A stretch of DNA of 64,000 nt from Streptomyces composti (GCF_012034205.1 NZ_JAATEM010000003.1:210895-274894), one strand, 5' to 3'. Counted from the first letter of the stretch, positions 1-14,486 are shown. The notes: generated from the sequence alone by a model not told the origin. Numbers and translations: made by a program.

Positions 1-164
1 AGGGACACAACCTGCAGGAGCACTCCATCGTGCTCGTGCGAGGCGGCCGTGTGAAGGACCTGCCGGGTGTTCGTTACAAGATCATCCGCGGCTCCCTCGA
101 CACCCAGGGTGTCAAGAACCGCAAGCAGGCCCGCAGCCGTTACGGCGCCAAGAAGGAGAAGTAA
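1..164 (+). CDS. rpsL: 30S ribosomal protein S12, C-terminal fragment (cut by window edge)
   Basis: Only the last 53 codons are present, reading from base 3 to the TAA at 162-164. The fragment contains the S12 signatures GHNLQEHS and [13 protein letters not shown] and ends in the basic tail [11 protein letters not shown]12 lies at the decoding centre of the 30S subunit and is where classical streptomycin-resistance changes map. The known resistance lysine nearer the N-terminus is outside the window. The stop is 2 nt before the rpsG start, so this is the head of the str operon rpsL-rpsG-fusA-tuf. Confidence 0.97.
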   Translation, partial: GHNLQEHSIVLVRGGRVKDLPGVRYKIIRGSLDTQGVKNRKQARSRYGAKKEK

Positions 165-166
165 GA

Positions 167-637
167 ATGCCTCGTAAGGGCCCCGCCCCGAAGCGCCCGG
201 TCCACGTCGACCCGGTTTACGGCTCCCCCCTGGTGACCTCTCTCATCAACAAGGTGCTGCTGAACGGAAAGCGCTCCACCGCCGAGCGCATCGTTTACGG
301 CGCCATGGAGGGCCTGCGTGAGAAGACCGGCAACGACCCGGTCATCACGCTGAAGCGCGCTCTCGACAACATCAAGCCGACCCTCGAGGTCAAGTCCCGC
401 CGTGTCGGTGGTGCCACCTACCAGGTCCCGGTCGAGGTCAAGCCCGGCCGTGCCAACACGCTGGCACTGCGCTGGCTGGTCGGTTACTCCCGCGCCCGTC
501 GGGAGAAGACCATGACCGAGCGTCTGCTCAACGAGCTCCTCGATGCCAGCAACGGCCTCGGTGCCGCTGTGAAGAAGCGCGAGGACACGCACAAGATGGC
601 CGAGTCCAACAAGGCCTTCGCGCACTACCGCTGGTAG
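167..637 (+). CDS. rpsG: 30S ribosomal protein S7
   Basis: The 156-aa protein has the S7 family's usual length and motifs, including [20 protein letters not shown] near the N-terminus and the tail [15 protein letters not shown]7 is the primary binder that nucleates folding of the 16S rRNA 3' major domain (head) and lines the E-site exit. It starts at ATG two bases after rpsL, so it is almost certainly translated from the same mRNA. In other bacteria S7 represses the str operon. No regulatory hairpin is evident in the 2-nt gap, so any such control would have to act elsewhere. Confidence 0.98.
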   Translation: MPRKGPAPKRPVHVDPVYGSPLVTSLINKVLLNGKRSTAERIVYGAMEGLREKTGNDPVITLKRALDNIKPTLEVKSRRVGGATYQVPVEVKPGRANTLALRWLVGYSRARREKTMTERLLNELLDASNGLGAAVKKREDTHKMAESNKAFAHYRW

Positions 638-676
638 TCGCAGACCCCATCGAGACCGAGAGAAGACTGAAGCCTT

Positions 677-2803
<2,127 letters not shown>

Positions 2804-2847
2804 CGGACTCCGTCCATACGCCGTAGGCTTGACCCCGGAGCCTGCAA

Positions 2848-2881
2848 GGGGCATTCCGCCATCAACCTGTCGGAATGCCCC
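2848..2881 (+). promoter_or_regulatory. Hairpin in the fusA-tuf gap (possible attenuator or processing site)
   Basis: An 11-bp perfect inverted repeat (GGGGCATTCCG / CGGAATGCCCC, 12-nt loop) sits 45 nt after the fusA stop and 77 nt before the tuf start. A TTGACC hexamer at 2829-2834 lies just upstream, but no good -10 follows. Separate tuf1 promoters in this gap are known in Streptomyces. The hairpin may separate fusA readthrough from tuf-specific transcription, which is inference. Confidence 0.45.
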
Positions 2882-2957
2882 GGGCCCGGGTTTCCCAGCA
2901 AAGATCACCTGGCGCCGATGAGTAAGGCGTACAGAACCACTCCACAGGAGGACCCCA

Positions 2958-4151
<1,194 letters not shown>

Positions 4152-4192
4152 GACCTGCTGATCTGACCTGGTAGCTCCACCGCGAGCACCAC

Positions 4193-4228
4193 AAGGGGCC
4201 CGCACGACTTCAGTCGTGCGGGCCCCTT
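4193..4228 (+). terminator. Rho-independent-type terminator after tuf
   Basis: A perfect 16-bp stem (AAGGGGCCCGCACGAC / GTCGTGCGGGCCCCTT) with a 4-nt TTCA loop lies 41 nt after the tuf stop. As is typical in Streptomyces there is only a weak U tract. It ends the str operon before gdhA. Confidence 0.9.
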
Positions 4229-4373
4229 GGCGTGCGGGCATGACAGCGGCGCCGAGGGGGCGATCCGGGTTCGGGCCGGAGAGGGCCGGCCGGTGGTGTG
4301 ACTCGATTCTTTTGGTTTTCGTGGCCGGGCGGGGGCACCATGGGCTGGGTCGCTGCGCGGGACGTCCGCGTGA

Positions 4374-5879
<1,506 letters not shown>

Positions 5880-6036
5880 CGGGCGCGGCGTTGCGCGGGC
5901 GGGCGGGTTCGTGTGGGACCCGGCTCTGCCCGCAGCTACGGCGGGCTCGTTGCCCGCGGTGCCGCGGCCGTGCCGGCCTGCAGCCGCGTACGCCGGCCCG
6001 CATGGCCCGCGGTCGCCACGGCACGCCCCTTCCCGG

Positions 6037-6708
6037 TCACGGGGGAGGGAAGCGGGCCGGGACGCCGGGGGAGTAGAGGACGCTCGCCGGAGGGCCGGCC
6101 GGGTGGGGGAGACCGGCCGCGGTCAGCAGGGTCTGGTCGCACTCCAGGAGCTCGGCCCGGTGGAGGGGCCAGCGGGGGTGCGTGTTGCGGAGGTGGAGGG
6201 GACGGCCGAAGAGGGTGCCGTGCATGCCCCAGCGGGCGGTGAGGAAGTGCTCGAGAGGGGTGGGGTCGTCGATCGGCTCGCCGGGGCGGACGGTGATGCG
6301 GCTGGTCGCGCGGAGGGCGCCCGGCCGGCGGCGGGTGCTGGTGTAGGTGAGCGTGCCGTCGGGGCGGTGCTCGACGCGCATCCGGGACCAGCGGTACGGC
6401 ATGCCGAAGCCCAGGCGCCCGACCGCCACCGGTATCAGGCGCGCCGCGTCCAGGGACAGGAAGACGACGCCGCGCCGGCCGCGGGAGTCGACGGAGTAGA
6501 GGCGGACGTTGGTCTCGGGGAAGTCGCCGAGGTACGGCACGCCGGGCAGGCCCAGCCAGCCGACGCGGTGCATGCGGAAGGGGACGAGGCCGACGTAGGT
6601 GACCCCGTCCAGGGTGTCGGGCACGGTGCCCGGCGGCAGCAGCGGTGCGACATCCGCCGGGTCGGCCGGCGCAGGGCGTCCGGAGGGGTGAATCGTGGTG
6701 GAGGACAC
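6037..6708 (-). CDS. DUF2071 (YqjF-like) protein
   Basis: The 223-aa protein resembles the DUF2071/YqjF family, which folds like an acetoacetate-decarboxylase-type barrel and has no assigned reaction. The characteristic block is VAPLLPPGTVPDTLDGVTYV followed by GLVPFRM, with LGDFPETNVRLY, FLSLDAARLIPV and the C-terminal RWGMHGTLFGRPLHLRN also present. The apparent GTG start at 6706-6708 leaves a shorter N-terminus than many homologs, which begin with a tryptophan-rich segment. It is convergent with gdhA (158 nt apart) and divergent from the cupin gene (54 nt between starts). Confidence 0.75.
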   Translation of the reverse strand: MSSTTIHPSGRPAPADPADVAPLLPPGTVPDTLDGVTYVGLVPFRMHRVGWLGLPGVPYLGDFPETNVRLYSVDSRGRRGVVFLSLDAARLIPVAVGRLGFGMPYRWSRMRVEHRPDGTLTYTSTRRRPGALRATSRITVRPGEPIDDPTPLEHFLTARWGMHGTLFGRPLHLRNTHPRWPLHRAELLECDQTLLTAAGLPHPAGPPASVLYSPGVPARFPPP

Positions 6709-6762
6709 GATGTGCCCCGGATGGCCCTGGTGGACGCCGGGGTGCGGCGGAAGGCTTGAGGC

Positions 6763-7092
6763 ATGCGGAAGTTCTCACTCGATGCCCTGGCCCGTGAACA
6801 CCTGGAGCGCGCCGCCGCGGCGGACAACGGCCGCAGCGCCACCACCGTCTACGGCGGCCATGAGCACACCCTGCGCCAGACCCTGCTCGCGCTGACCGCC
6901 GGTACCGGGCTGGCCGAGCACGAGAGCCCCGGCGAGGCCACCCTGCTGGTGCTGCGCGGCCGGGTGCGTCTGACCAGCGGCGACACCGCCTGGGAGGGCC
7001 GCAGCGGGGACCTCATCGCGATTCCCCCGGCGCGCCACGCGCTGGAGGCGCTCGAGGACGCGGTGGTCGTTCTCACGGTCGTGAAAGCGTGA
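6763..7092 (+). CDS. Small single-domain cupin protein
   Basis: The 109-aa protein is a compact cupin barrel. GTGLAEHESPGEATLLVLRG resembles cupin motif 1 and GDLIAIPPARHALEAL motif 2 (H in PARH). One histidine in HESP and one in PARH could be metal ligands, but the set looks incomplete for an oxygenase. A sugar- or ligand-sensing or isomerase-like role is equally possible. It is divergent from the DUF2071 gene and about 480 nt upstream of rpsJ. Confidence 0.7.
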   Translation: MRKFSLDALAREHLERAAAADNGRSATTVYGGHEHTLRQTLLALTAGTGLAEHESPGEATLLVLRGRVRLTSGDTAWEGRSGDLIAIPPARHALEALEDAVVVLTVVKA

Positions 7093-7568
7093 CGCGAAAC
7101 GTGATCAGGGGGCCGCGACGGTTGCGAAACGGGGCCGAGCGGCCGCACCCTGTTTGATCCGAGGCCCCCGCGGGGTACTCTCTTCCGCTCGATTGGCCAG
7201 GCCCCTGCCCCGTATGGCAGACTGTCCGAGTTGCTCGGTCGAGTGTTGATGCTGCGCGCCTCCCGCCGGGAGGACCGGAAGCGAGTCCCACAGTACTCGT
7301 CGTTCCTGATCAGGGGCGGACGTACGGGAATCTTCCGGGAAGCGTGTGCGCGGCGCCGGCCAGGCACCCGGCGGGTCCGCGTCAGCACATGACGCTGTCG
7401 CCCCCCGGTCCGCGGTTCCGGTAGGGCCGTGTGCATTCCCGCAGGAATGTTCGATCAAGGGACATCCATGTCAGCGGGACCGCGACACGCCCGACCGCGT
7501 GGGTCGGAGGAGAAGGACTGGAACGCCGGGTTCCAGAGCGTGAAGAGAGACAGGACTACGAAGTAGCC
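7093..7568 (+). promoter_or_regulatory. Promoter and long leader of the S10 operon
   Basis: This 476-nt gap has no credible gene. A candidate promoter is TTGGCC at 7193-7198 with CAGACT at 7218-7223 (19-nt spacing), inside the phrase TATGGCAGACTG that reads like rRNA-type actinomycete promoters. That would give a leader of about 340 nt. Two small hairpins lie in the leader: CATTCC / GGAATG (7434-7449, loop CGCA) and CCGACC / GGTCGG (7491-7507). The second is about 60 nt before the rpsJ start. Autogenous control by a ribosomal protein is plausible but not shown. Confidence 0.5.
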
Positions 7569-7877
7569 ATGGCGGGACAGAAGATCCGCATCCGGCTCAA
7601 GGCCTACGACCACGAGGTCATCGACTCCTCGGCGAAGAAGATCGTCGAGACGGTGACCCGCACTGGTGCGTCGGTCGCGGGCCCGGTGCCGCTGCCCACT
7701 GAGAAGAACGTGTACTGCGTCATCAAGTCGCCGCACAAGTACAAGGACTCGCGCGAGCACTTCGAGATGCGCACGCACAAGCGCCTGATCGACATCCTCG
7801 ACCCGACCCCCAAGACCGTTGACTCTCTGATGCGACTCGACCTCCCGGCCGGTGTCGACATCGAGATCAAGCTCTGA
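7569..7877 (+). CDS. rpsJ: 30S ribosomal protein S10
   Basis: The 102-aa protein starts [15 protein letters not shown] and contains the S10/NusE hallmark [20 protein letters not shown]10 is a 30S head protein and, as NusE, a partner of NusB/NusG in antitermination. The frame is open upstream to 7431, but the ATG at 7569 gives the family's normal length. It is the first gene of the S10 operon. The rplC start follows 16 nt after its stop. Confidence 0.98.
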   Translation: MAGQKIRIRLKAYDHEVIDSSAKKIVETVTRTGASVAGPVPLPTEKNVYCVIKSPHKYKDSREHFEMRTHKRLIDILDPTPKTVDSLMRLDLPAGVDIEIKL

Positions 7878-7893
7878 GGCCGGTGATCTGAGA

Positions 7894-8538
7894 ATGGCTA
7901 AGCAGATCAAGGGCATCCTGGGCGAGAAGCTCGGTATGACGCAGGTGTGGGACGAGAACAACCGCGTTGTTCCCGTCACCGTCGTCAAGGCCGGGCCCAA
8001 TGTCGTCACCCAGATCCGTACGAACGACGTCGACGGCTACGAGTCCGTCCAGATCGCCTTCGGCGAGATCGACCCGCGCAAGGTGAACAAGCCCCTCAAG
8101 GGCCACTTCGCCAAGGCCGACGTCACCCCCCGTCGTCACCTCGTCGAGATCCGCACGTCGGACGCCTCCGAGTACACGCTGGGCCAGGAGATCACCGCTG
8201 AGGTGTTCGAGGCCGGCACCAAGGTCGACGTGACCGGCAAGAGCAAGGGCAAGGGCTTCGCCGGTGTCATGAAGCGTCACAACTTCGGTGGCCTCGGCGC
8301 CGGGCACGGCACCCAGCGCAAGCACCGCTCGCCCGGTTCCATCGGTGGCTGCGCCACCCCGGGCCGTGTGTTCAAGGGCCTCCGCATGGCGGGTCGCATG
8401 GGCAACGAGCGGGTCACCACCCAGAACCTGACCGTCCACGCCGTTGACGCGGAGAAGGGCCTGCTGCTCATCAAGGGCGCGGTTCCCGGTCCGAACGGCG
8501 GCCTCGTCCTGGTCCGCACCGCGGCCAAGGGGGCCTGA
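7894..8538 (+). CDS. rplC: 50S ribosomal protein L3
   Basis: The 214-aa protein begins [19 protein letters not shown] and carries the conserved loop [15 protein letters not shown] that reaches the peptidyl-transferase centre, with [10 protein letters not shown] near the end. L3 initiates 50S assembly with domain VI of 23S rRNA. The ATG at 7894 was chosen over an in-frame upstream start (7852) that would overlap rpsJ, because the L3 N-terminus is invariant here. Confidence 0.98.
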   Translation: MAKQIKGILGEKLGMTQVWDENNRVVPVTVVKAGPNVVTQIRTNDVDGYESVQIAFGEIDPRKVNKPLKGHFAKADVTPRRHLVEIRTSDASEYTLGQEITAEVFEAGTKVDVTGKSKGKGFAGVMKRHNFGGLGAGHGTQRKHRSPGSIGGCATPGRVFKGLRMAGRMGNERVTTQNLTVHAVDAEKGLLLIKGAVPGPNGGLVLVRTAAKGA

Positions 8539-8546
8539 GGTAACCG

Positions 8547-9206
8547 ATGAGCACTGTTGACATCCTTTCGCCGGCGGGCGACAAGGCCGGTACCGTCGAG
8601 CTCCCCGCGGAGATCTTCGGCGTTGAGAAGATCAGCGTTCCGCTGATCCACCAGGTCGTCGTCGCGCAGCTGGCCGCTGCCCGCCAGGGCACCCACAAGA
8701 CGAAGACGCGCGGCGAGGTCCGCGGCGGTGGCAAGAAGCCGTACCGCCAGAAGGGCACCGGCCGCGCCCGCCAGGGTTCGACGCGTGCGCCGCAGTTCGC
8801 CGGCGGTGGCGTGGTCCACGGCCCCGTGCCGCGCGACTACTCGCAGCGCACCCCGAAGAAGATGAAGGCTGCCGCGCTGCGTCACGCCCTCACCGACCGG
8901 GCGCGTCACAACCGCATCCACGTCGTCACCGGCGTGATCGAGGGCGACAAGCCGTCCACCAAGGCCGCGAAGAGCCTGTTCGGCAAGATCAGCGAGCGCA
9001 AGAACCTGCTCCTGGTCGCCGACCGCTCCGACGAGCTGGCGTGGCTGTCCGCCCGCAACCTGCCCCAGGTGCACATCCTGGAGCCGGGCCAGCTGAACAC
9101 GTACGACGTTCTCGTCTCGGACGACGTGGTCTTCACCAAGGCCGCTTTCGAGTCCTTCGTCGCCGGCCCGAACAAGGCCAACGACAACGAAGGGAGCGAG
9201 GTCTGA
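8547..9206 (+). CDS. rplD: 50S ribosomal protein L4
   Basis: The 219-aa protein has the L4 signatures [20 protein letters not shown] followed by [20 protein letters not shown]. This is the extended loop that lines the exit-tunnel constriction, where macrolide resistance can arise. In E. coli L4 represses the S10 operon. Whether that applies here cannot be read from the sequence. It is 8 nt after rplC, and its TGA shares one base with the rplW start. Confidence 0.97.
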   Translation: MSTVDILSPAGDKAGTVELPAEIFGVEKISVPLIHQVVVAQLAAARQGTHKTKTRGEVRGGGKKPYRQKGTGRARQGSTRAPQFAGGGVVHGPVPRDYSQRTPKKMKAAALRHALTDRARHNRIHVVTGVIEGDKPSTKAAKSLFGKISERKNLLLVADRSDELAWLSARNLPQVHILEPGQLNTYDVLVSDDVVFTKAAFESFVAGPNKANDNEGSEV

Positions 9207-9625
9207 TGGCTGCCCGTCACCCCTCGATCGCCTCGAAGGCCGCCAAGGCGGCCAAGGCTGCGCGCGTCGCCAAGGCCCGCCGCCACGCCACCGAGGGCAA
9301 GAACACCGTCGCCACCCCGGCCAGCAAGGCGTACACGGACCCCCGTGACGTGCTGCTGAAGCCGGTGGTGTCCGAGAAGAGCTACGCGCTCATCGACGAG
9401 AACAAGTACACGTTCCTCGTCGACCCGCGTGCCAACAAGACCCAGATCAAGGAGGCCGTGCAGTCGGTCTTCTCGGTCAAGGTCACCGGGGTCAACACGA
9501 TCAACCGAGTCGGCAAGCGCAAGCGGACCCGCACGGGCTTCGGCCAGCGCGCCGCCACCAAGCGCGCGATCGTGACCCTCGCCGAGGGCGACCGTATCGA
9601 CATCTTCGGCGGTCCGACCGCGTAA
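9206..9625 (+). CDS. rplW: 50S ribosomal protein L23
   Basis: The 139-aa protein starts [17 protein letters not shown] and has the L23 core from [16 protein letters not shown] to the end, [13 protein letters not shown]23 sits at the tunnel exit and docks trigger factor and SRP. The N-terminal Ala/Lys-rich segment of about 40 residues is longer than in E. coli L23 (about 100 aa). From memory this is usual for streptomycetes. The start overlaps the rplD stop by 1 nt, which implies translational coupling. Confidence 0.96.
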   Translation: MAARHPSIASKAAKAAKAARVAKARRHATEGKNTVATPASKAYTDPRDVLLKPVVSEKSYALIDENKYTFLVDPRANKTQIKEAVQSVFSVKVTGVNTINRVGKRKRTRTGFGQRAATKRAIVTLAEGDRIDIFGGPTA

Positions 9626-9674
9626 GCGGGCGGGATCGTCCAGATTTCGGAATTCTTCCGAGGACTGAGAGACA

Positions 9675-10511
9675 ATGGGTATCCGCAAGTACAAGCCGAC
9701 GACTCCGGGCCGTCGTGGCTCCAGCGTCGCCGACTTCGTCGAGGTCACGCGGTCCACGCCGGAGAAGTCGCTGGTCCGTCCCCTGCACAGCAAGGGCGGC
9801 CGTAACAATTCCGGTCGTGTGACCGTCCGCCACCAGGGCGGCGGCCACAAGCGCGCCTACCGCGTGATCGACTTCCGTCGTCACGACAAGGACGGCGTGC
9901 CGGCGAAGGTCGCGCACATCGAGTACGACCCCAACCGCACCGCGCGCATCGCGCTCCTGCACTACGCGGACGGCGAGAAGCGCTACATCCTCGCGCCGCG
10001 TGGCCTGAACCAGGGCGACCGCGTGGAGAACGGCCCCGGGGCCGACATCAAGCCGGGCAACAACCTCGCCCTGCGCAACATCCCGGTCGGTACGACGCTG
10101 CACGCCATCGAGCTGCGTCCCGGCGGCGGCGCCAAGTTCGCCCGCTCCGCCGGTGCCTCGGTGCAGCTGCTCGCGAAGGAGGGCTCCATGGCCCACCTGC
10201 GCATGCCGTCCGGCGAGATCCGCCTGGTCGACGTCCGCTGCCGCGCCACTGTCGGCGAGGTCGGCAACGCCGAGCAGAGCAACATCAACTGGGGCAAGGC
10301 CGGCCGCAAGCGGTGGCTGGGCGTTCGCCCGACCGTCCGCGGTGTCGTCATGAACCCGGTCGACCACCCGCACGGTGGTGGTGAGGGCCGCACCTCCGGT
10401 GGCCGCCACCCCGTGTCCCCGTGGGGCAAGAAGGAAGGCCGTACTCGTTCGCCCAAGAAGGCGTCGAACAAGTACATCGTCCGCCGCCGCAAGACGAACA
10501 AGAAGCGCTAA
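9675..10511 (+). CDS. rplB: 50S ribosomal protein L2
   Basis: The 278-aa protein has the L2 motifs [20 protein letters not shown] and the near-invariant [15 protein letters not shown], whose histidine lies near the peptidyl-transferase centre. The basic C-terminus is [14 protein letters not shown]2 is a primary 23S rRNA binder needed for subunit association. It follows rplW by 49 nt and precedes rpsS by 12 nt. Confidence 0.98.
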   Translation: MGIRKYKPTTPGRRGSSVADFVEVTRSTPEKSLVRPLHSKGGRNNSGRVTVRHQGGGHKRAYRVIDFRRHDKDGVPAKVAHIEYDPNRTARIALLHYADGEKRYILAPRGLNQGDRVENGPGADIKPGNNLALRNIPVGTTLHAIELRPGGGAKFARSAGASVQLLAKEGSMAHLRMPSGEIRLVDVRCRATVGEVGNAEQSNINWGKAGRKRWLGVRPTVRGVVMNPVDHPHGGGEGRTSGGRHPVSPWGKKEGRTRSPKKASNKYIVRRRKTNKKR

Positions 10512-10523
10512 GGACGGGTTGAG

Positions 10524-10805
10524 ATGCCTCGTAGCTTGAAGAAGGGACCCTTCGTCGACGACCACCTGATGAAGAAGGTGGACGCCCAGAACGAAGCCGG
10601 TACCAAGAACGTCATCAAGACCTGGTCCCGCCGCTCCATGATCGTCCCGGCGATGCTCGGCCACACGATCGCGGTGCACAACGGCAAGACCCACATCCCG
10701 GTGTTCATCACCGAGTCGATGGTCGGCCACAAGCTCGGCGAGTTCTCGCCGACCCGCACCTTCCGGGGCCACGTCAAGGAAGACCGGAAGTCGAAGCGCC
10801 GCTAG
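10524..10805 (+). CDS. rpsS: 30S ribosomal protein S19
   Basis: The 93-aa protein is full length, with [19 protein letters not shown] at the N-terminus and [16 protein letters not shown] near the end. S19 forms part of the 30S head next to S13 and contacts the A-site finger. It is 12 nt after rplB and 42 nt before rplV in the conserved S10 order. Confidence 0.98.
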   Translation: MPRSLKKGPFVDDHLMKKVDAQNEAGTKNVIKTWSRRSMIVPAMLGHTIAVHNGKTHIPVFITESMVGHKLGEFSPTRTFRGHVKEDRKSKRR

Positions 10806-10847
10806 GCGCGGATCGCAACAGACACGTAAGTAACTGGAAGGACAACC

Positions 10848-11195
10848 ATGGAAGCCAGGGCCCAGGCGCGGTACATCCGCGTCACGCCCATGAAGGCCCG
10901 CCGTGTGGTGGACCTCATCCGTGGCATGGACGCCACGGAGGCCCAGGCCGTCCTGCGATTCGCTCCGCAGGCAGCCTCGGTTCCGGTGGGCAAGGTGCTC
11001 GACAGCGCCATCGCCAACGCCGCGCACAACTACGACCACACCGACGTCGACAGCCTCTACATCTCCGAGGCCTACGTCGACGAGGGTCCGACCCTGAAGC
11101 GGTTCCGTCCGCGCGCCCAGGGCCGCGCCTACCGGATCCGCAAGCGGACCAGCCACATCACCGTGGTCGTCAGCAGCAAGGAAGGAACCCGGTAA
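10848..11195 (+). CDS. rplV: 50S ribosomal protein L22
   Basis: The 115-aa protein has the L22 core [20 protein letters not shown] and the hairpin loop [20 protein letters not shown] that extends into the exit tunnel opposite L4. L22 contacts all 23S rRNA domains. The last base of its TAA is the first base of the rpsC ATG (TAATG), a coupling arrangement. Confidence 0.98.
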   Translation: MEARAQARYIRVTPMKARRVVDLIRGMDATEAQAVLRFAPQAASVPVGKVLDSAIANAAHNYDHTDVDSLYISEAYVDEGPTLKRFRPRAQGRAYRIRKRTSHITVVVSSKEGTR

Positions 11196-12016
11196 TGGGC
11201 CAGAAGGTAAACCCGCACGGGTTCCGGCTCGGTGTCACGACCGACTTCAAGTCGCGTTGGTACGCCGACAAGCTGTACAAGGACTACGTCAAGGAAGACG
11301 TCGCCATCCGCCGGATGATGACGTCCGGCATGGAGCGTGCCGGCATCTCCAAGGTCGAGATCGAGCGCACCCGCGACCGTGTGCGTGTGGACATCCACAC
11401 CGCTCGTCCGGGCATCGTCATCGGCCGCCGTGGTGCCGAGGCCGACCGCATCCGCGGCGACCTCGAGAAGCTCACCGGCAAGCAGGTCCAGCTGAACATC
11501 CTCGAGGTCAAGAACCCCGAGACCGACGCTCAGCTGGTCGCGCAGGCCGTCGCCGAGCAGCTCTCCTCCCGCGTCTCCTTCCGCCGGGCCATGCGCAAGA
11601 GCATGCAGTCCGCGATGAAGGCCGGCGCCAAGGGCATCAAGATCCAGTGCGGTGGCCGCCTCGGCGGCGCCGAGATGTCCCGCTCGGAGTTCTACCGCGA
11701 GGGCCGCGTGCCCCTGCACACGCTCCGCGCGAACGTGGACTACGGCTTCTTCGAGGCCAGGACGACCTTCGGCCGCATCGGTGTGAAGGTCTGGATCTAC
11801 AAGGGCGACGTCAAGAACATCGCCGAGGTCCGCGCCGAGAACGCTGCCGCCCGTGCGGGCAACCGCCCGGCCCGCGGCGGCTCCGACCGCCCGGCCCGTG
11901 GCCGCGGTGGCGAGCGGCGCGGTCGCAAGCCGCAGCAGCAGGCTCCGGCCGCCGAGGCCCCCAAGGCCGAGGCGCCCGCCGCCGCTCCGGCTGAGAGCAC
12001 CGGAACGGAGGCCTGA
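11195..12016 (+). CDS. rpsC: 30S ribosomal protein S3
   Basis: The 273-aa protein has the KH type II motif [17 protein letters not shown] at about 70-86 and the C-terminal domain block [21 protein letters not shown]3 helps form the mRNA entry tunnel and helicase site with S4 and S5. The tail from about residue 225 is a low-complexity Arg/Gly then Ala/Pro/Glu extension, typical of actinobacterial S3 and absent from shorter homologs. It is 5 nt before rplP. Confidence 0.98.
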   Translation: MGQKVNPHGFRLGVTTDFKSRWYADKLYKDYVKEDVAIRRMMTSGMERAGISKVEIERTRDRVRVDIHTARPGIVIGRRGAEADRIRGDLEKLTGKQVQLNILEVKNPETDAQLVAQAVAEQLSSRVSFRRAMRKSMQSAMKAGAKGIKIQCGGRLGGAEMSRSEFYREGRVPLHTLRANVDYGFFEARTTFGRIGVKVWIYKGDVKNIAEVRAENAAARAGNRPARGGSDRPARGRGGERRGRKPQQQAPAAEAPKAEAPAAAPAESTGTEA

Positions 12017-12021
12017 CCGAC

Positions 12022-12441
12022 ATGCTGATCCCCCGTAGGGTCAAGCACCGCAAGCAGCACCACCCCAAGCGCACCGGCCTGTCCAAGGGTGGCACGCAGG
12101 TTGCGTTCGGCGAGTACGGCATCCAGGCGCTGACCCCGGCCTATGTCACGAACCGCCAGATCGAGGCGGCTCGTATCGCCATGACCCGTCACATCAAGCG
12201 TGGCGGCAAGGTCTGGATCAACATCTACCCGGACCGCCCGCTCACCAAGAAGCCGGCCGAGACCCGCATGGGTTCCGGTAAGGGTTCTCCGGAGTGGTGG
12301 GTGGCCAACGTCAAGCCCGGACGCGTCATGTTCGAGCTGTCGTACCCCAACGAGAAGATCGCCCGTGAGGCGCTGACTCGTGCGGCCCACAAGCTGCCGA
12401 TGAAGTGCCGGATCGTCAAGCGCGAGGCAGGTGAAGCGTGA
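12022..12441 (+). CDS. rplP: 50S ribosomal protein L16
   Basis: The 139-aa protein starts [19 protein letters not shown] and contains [20 protein letters not shown], the loop near the A-site tRNA elbow. L16 organises the A site and is the target region of orthosomycin antibiotics. Its TGA overlaps the rpmC start. Confidence 0.98.
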   Translation: MLIPRRVKHRKQHHPKRTGLSKGGTQVAFGEYGIQALTPAYVTNRQIEAARIAMTRHIKRGGKVWINIYPDRPLTKKPAETRMGSGKGSPEWWVANVKPGRVMFELSYPNEKIAREALTRAAHKLPMKCRIVKREAGEA

Positions 12442-12665
12442 TGTCGGCCGGTACCAAGGCGTCCGAGCTGCGCGAGCTGGGCAACGAGGAGCTTCTCGCG
12501 AAGCTCCGCGAGGCCAAGGAAGAGCTGTTCAACCTCCGCTTCCAGGCGGCCACGGGTCAGCTCGAGAACCACGGCCGTCTCAAGGCGGTCCGCAAGGACA
12601 TCGCCCGGATCTACACCCTCATGCGTGAGCGTGAGCTCGGCATCGAGACGGTGGAGAACGCCTGA
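12441..12665 (+). CDS. rpmC: 50S ribosomal protein L29
   Basis: The 74-aa protein is an L29 two-helix hairpin: [20 protein letters not shown], then [20 protein letters not shown]29 lies next to L23 at the tunnel exit. A GTG three bases earlier (12438) is in frame. I prefer the ATG at 12441, giving [10 protein letters not shown]. Start and stop codons overlap neighbours on both sides, so L16-L29-S17 are translationally coupled. Confidence 0.97.
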   Translation: MSAGTKASELRELGNEELLAKLREAKEELFNLRFQAATGQLENHGRLKAVRKDIARIYTLMRERELGIETVENA

Positions 12666-12949
12666 TGAGCGAGAGCAACGTGACTGAGAACAAGGAAGCA
12701 CGCGGATTCCGCAAGACCCGTGAGGGTCTGGTCGTCAGCGACAAGATGGACAAGACCGTCGTCGTCGCCGTCGAGGACCGCGTGAAGCACGCGCTGTACG
12801 GCAAGGTCATCCGCCGTACCAACAAGCTCAAGGCGCACGACGAGCAGAACGCCGCGGGTGTCGGCGACCGCGTTCTCCTGATGGAGACCCGGCCGCTGTC
12901 CGCGACCAAGCGCTGGCGCGTCGTCGAGATCCTCGAGAAGGCCAAGTAA
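12665..12949 (+). CDS. rpsQ: 30S ribosomal protein S17
   Basis: The 94-aa protein carries the S17 OB-fold core [20 protein letters not shown] and the end [20 protein letters not shown]17 is a primary 16S rRNA binder of the 5' domain. It is the last gene of the classical S10 operon. Two tandem hairpins follow before rplN. Confidence 0.98.
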   Translation: MSESNVTENKEARGFRKTREGLVVSDKMDKTVVVAVEDRVKHALYGKVIRRTNKLKAHDEQNAAGVGDRVLLMETRPLSATKRWRVVEILEKAK

Positions 12950-12951
12950 TT

Positions 12952-13015
12952 CCTGCGGGAAAACCGCAGGACAGTTCCGCCAGGCTCCGGGAGCCGCTCG
13001 CTGAGCGGCTCCCGG
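12952..13015 (+). terminator. Two tandem hairpins at the S10/spc operon boundary
   Basis: The first hairpin is CCTGCGG / CCGCAGG with a GAAAA loop (12952-12970), immediately after the rpsQ stop. The second is a perfect 13-bp stem (CCGGGAGCCGCTC / GAGCGGCTCCCGG, 12987-13015, 3-nt loop). They occupy most of the only sizeable gap between rpsJ and rplE. They probably attenuate or process the transcript at the S10-to-spc junction. No U-run follows, so full termination is uncertain. Confidence 0.65.
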
Positions 13016-13043
13016 GGAACCGGCAGACATTCAGGAGATAGAC

Positions 13044-13412
13044 GTGATCCAGCAGGAGTCGCGACTGCGTGTCGCCGACAACACGGGTGCGAAGGAGATC
13101 CTCTGCATCCGTGTGCTCGGCGGCTCCGGTCGCCGCTACGCGGGTATCGGTGACGTCATTGTCGCCACCGTCAAGGACGCGATCCCCGGTGGCAACGTGA
13201 AGAAGGGTGACGTCGTCAAGGCGGTCATCGTTCGCACCGTCAAGGAGCGCCGCCGTCCGGACGGCTCGTACATCCGCTTCGACGAGAACGCCGCCGTCAT
13301 CCTCAAGAACGACGGCGACCCTCGTGGCACCCGTATCTTCGGCCCCGTCGGCCGTGAGCTGCGCGAGAAGAAGTTCATGAAGATCATCTCCCTCGCGCCG
13401 GAGGTGCTGTGA
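13044..13412 (+). CDS. rplN: 50S ribosomal protein L14
   Basis: The 122-aa protein has a GTG start ([20 protein letters not shown]) and the L14 signature [20 protein letters not shown] followed by GTRIFGPV. L14 forms intersubunit bridges and binds the silencing factor RsfS. It is the first gene of the spc operon, preceded by an AGGAGATAG ribosome-binding region. Confidence 0.98.
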   Translation: MIQQESRLRVADNTGAKEILCIRVLGGSGRRYAGIGDVIVATVKDAIPGGNVKKGDVVKAVIVRTVKERRRPDGSYIRFDENAAVILKNDGDPRGTRIFGPVGRELREKKFMKIISLAPEVL

Positions 13413-13414
13413 GC

Positions 13415-13738
13415 ATGAAGATCAAGAAGGGCGACCTGGTCCAGGTCATCACCGGCAAGGACAAGGGCAAGCAGGGCAAGGTCATTGCCGCTTACCCGCG
13501 CGAGCAGCGTGTCCTGGTCGAGGGTGTCAACCGGGTCAAGAAGCACACCAAGGCCGGTCCGACGGCTCGCGGTTCGCAGGCCGGTGGCATCGTGACCACC
13601 GAGGCGCCGATCCACGTGTCCAACGTCCAGCTTGTCGTCGAGAAGGACGGCAAGAAGGTCGTGACCCGCGTCGGCTACCGCTTCGACGAAGAGGGCAACA
13701 AGATCCGCGTTGCCAAGCGGACGGGTGAGGACATCTGA
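13415..13738 (+). CDS. rplX: 50S ribosomal protein L24
   Basis: The 107-aa protein starts [20 protein letters not shown], the KOW motif of L24, an assembly initiator at the tunnel exit. The ATG at 13415 is preferred because GGAGGTG lies 8 nt upstream. The in-frame GTG at 13409 would be only 2 nt from that box. The end shares its last base with the rplE start. Confidence 0.97.
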   Translation: MKIKKGDLVQVITGKDKGKQGKVIAAYPREQRVLVEGVNRVKKHTKAGPTARGSQAGGIVTTEAPIHVSNVQLVVEKDGKKVVTRVGYRFDEEGNKIRVAKRTGEDI

Positions 13739-14295
13739 TGACGACCACCACCACTCCGCGCCTGAAGACGAAGTACCGCGAGGAGATCGTCGGCAAGCTG
13801 CGTGACGAGTTCAAGTACGAGAACGTCATGCAGGTGCCGGGCCTCGTCAAGATCGTGGTCAACATGGGTGTGGGCGACGCCGCCCGCGACTCCAAGCTGA
13901 TCGAGGGCGCCATCCGCGACCTCGCCACGATCACCGGTCAGAAGCCGGCCGTCACCAAGGCCCGCAAGTCCATCGCGCAGTTCAAGCTGCGTGAGGGACA
14001 GCCGATCGGTGCCCACGTCACGCTCCGTGGCGACCGCATGTGGGAGTTCCTGGACCGCACCCTGTCGCTCGCGCTGCCGCGCATCCGCGACTTCCGCGGC
14101 CTGTCCCCCAAGCAGTTCGACGGCCGTGGCAACTACACCTTCGGTCTCACGGAGCAGGTCATGTTCCACGAGATCGACCAGGACAAGATCGACCGCGTCC
14201 GGGGTATGGACATCACCGTGGTGACCACGGCGACCAACGACGAAGAGGGCCGTGCCCTTCTCCGTCACCTCGGCTTCCCGTTCAAGGAGGCGTGA
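13738..14295 (+). CDS. rplE: 50S ribosomal protein L5
   Basis: The 185-aa protein has L5 motifs [38 protein letters not shown] and [21 protein letters not shown]5 carries 5S rRNA to the 50S central protuberance with L18. It overlaps rplX by one base and precedes rpsN by 5 nt. Confidence 0.98.
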   Translation: MTTTTTPRLKTKYREEIVGKLRDEFKYENVMQVPGLVKIVVNMGVGDAARDSKLIEGAIRDLATITGQKPAVTKARKSIAQFKLREGQPIGAHVTLRGDRMWEFLDRTLSLALPRIRDFRGLSPKQFDGRGNYTFGLTEQVMFHEIDQDKIDRVRGMDITVVTTATNDEEGRALLRHLGFPFKEA

Positions 14296-14300
14296 GCGAG

Positions 14301-14486
14301 ATGGCGAAGAAGGCTCTGATCGCAAAGGCTGCTCGCAAGCCCAAGTTCGGTGTGCGTGCGTACACCCGCTGCCAGCGCTGCGGCCGCCCGCACTCCGTGT
14401 ACCGCAAGTTCGGCCTCTGCCGTGTGTGCCTTCGTGAGATGGCTCACCGCGGCGAGCTGCCGGGCGTGACCAAGAGTTCCTGGTAA
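14301..14486 (+). CDS. rpsN: 30S ribosomal protein S14 type Z (zinc-binding form)
   Basis: The 61-aa protein [20 protein letters not shown] continues with a four-cysteine zinc ribbon, CQRC (24-27) and CRVC (40-43). It is the short zinc-dependent S14 of high-GC Gram-positives. Streptomycetes usually also encode a longer zinc-free paralog elsewhere under Zur control, which is not in this window. It lies 5 nt after rplE and before a 211-nt gap. Confidence 0.97.
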   Translation: MAKKALIAKAARKPKFGVRAYTRCQRCGRPHSVYRKFGLCRVCLREMAHRGELPGVTKSSW

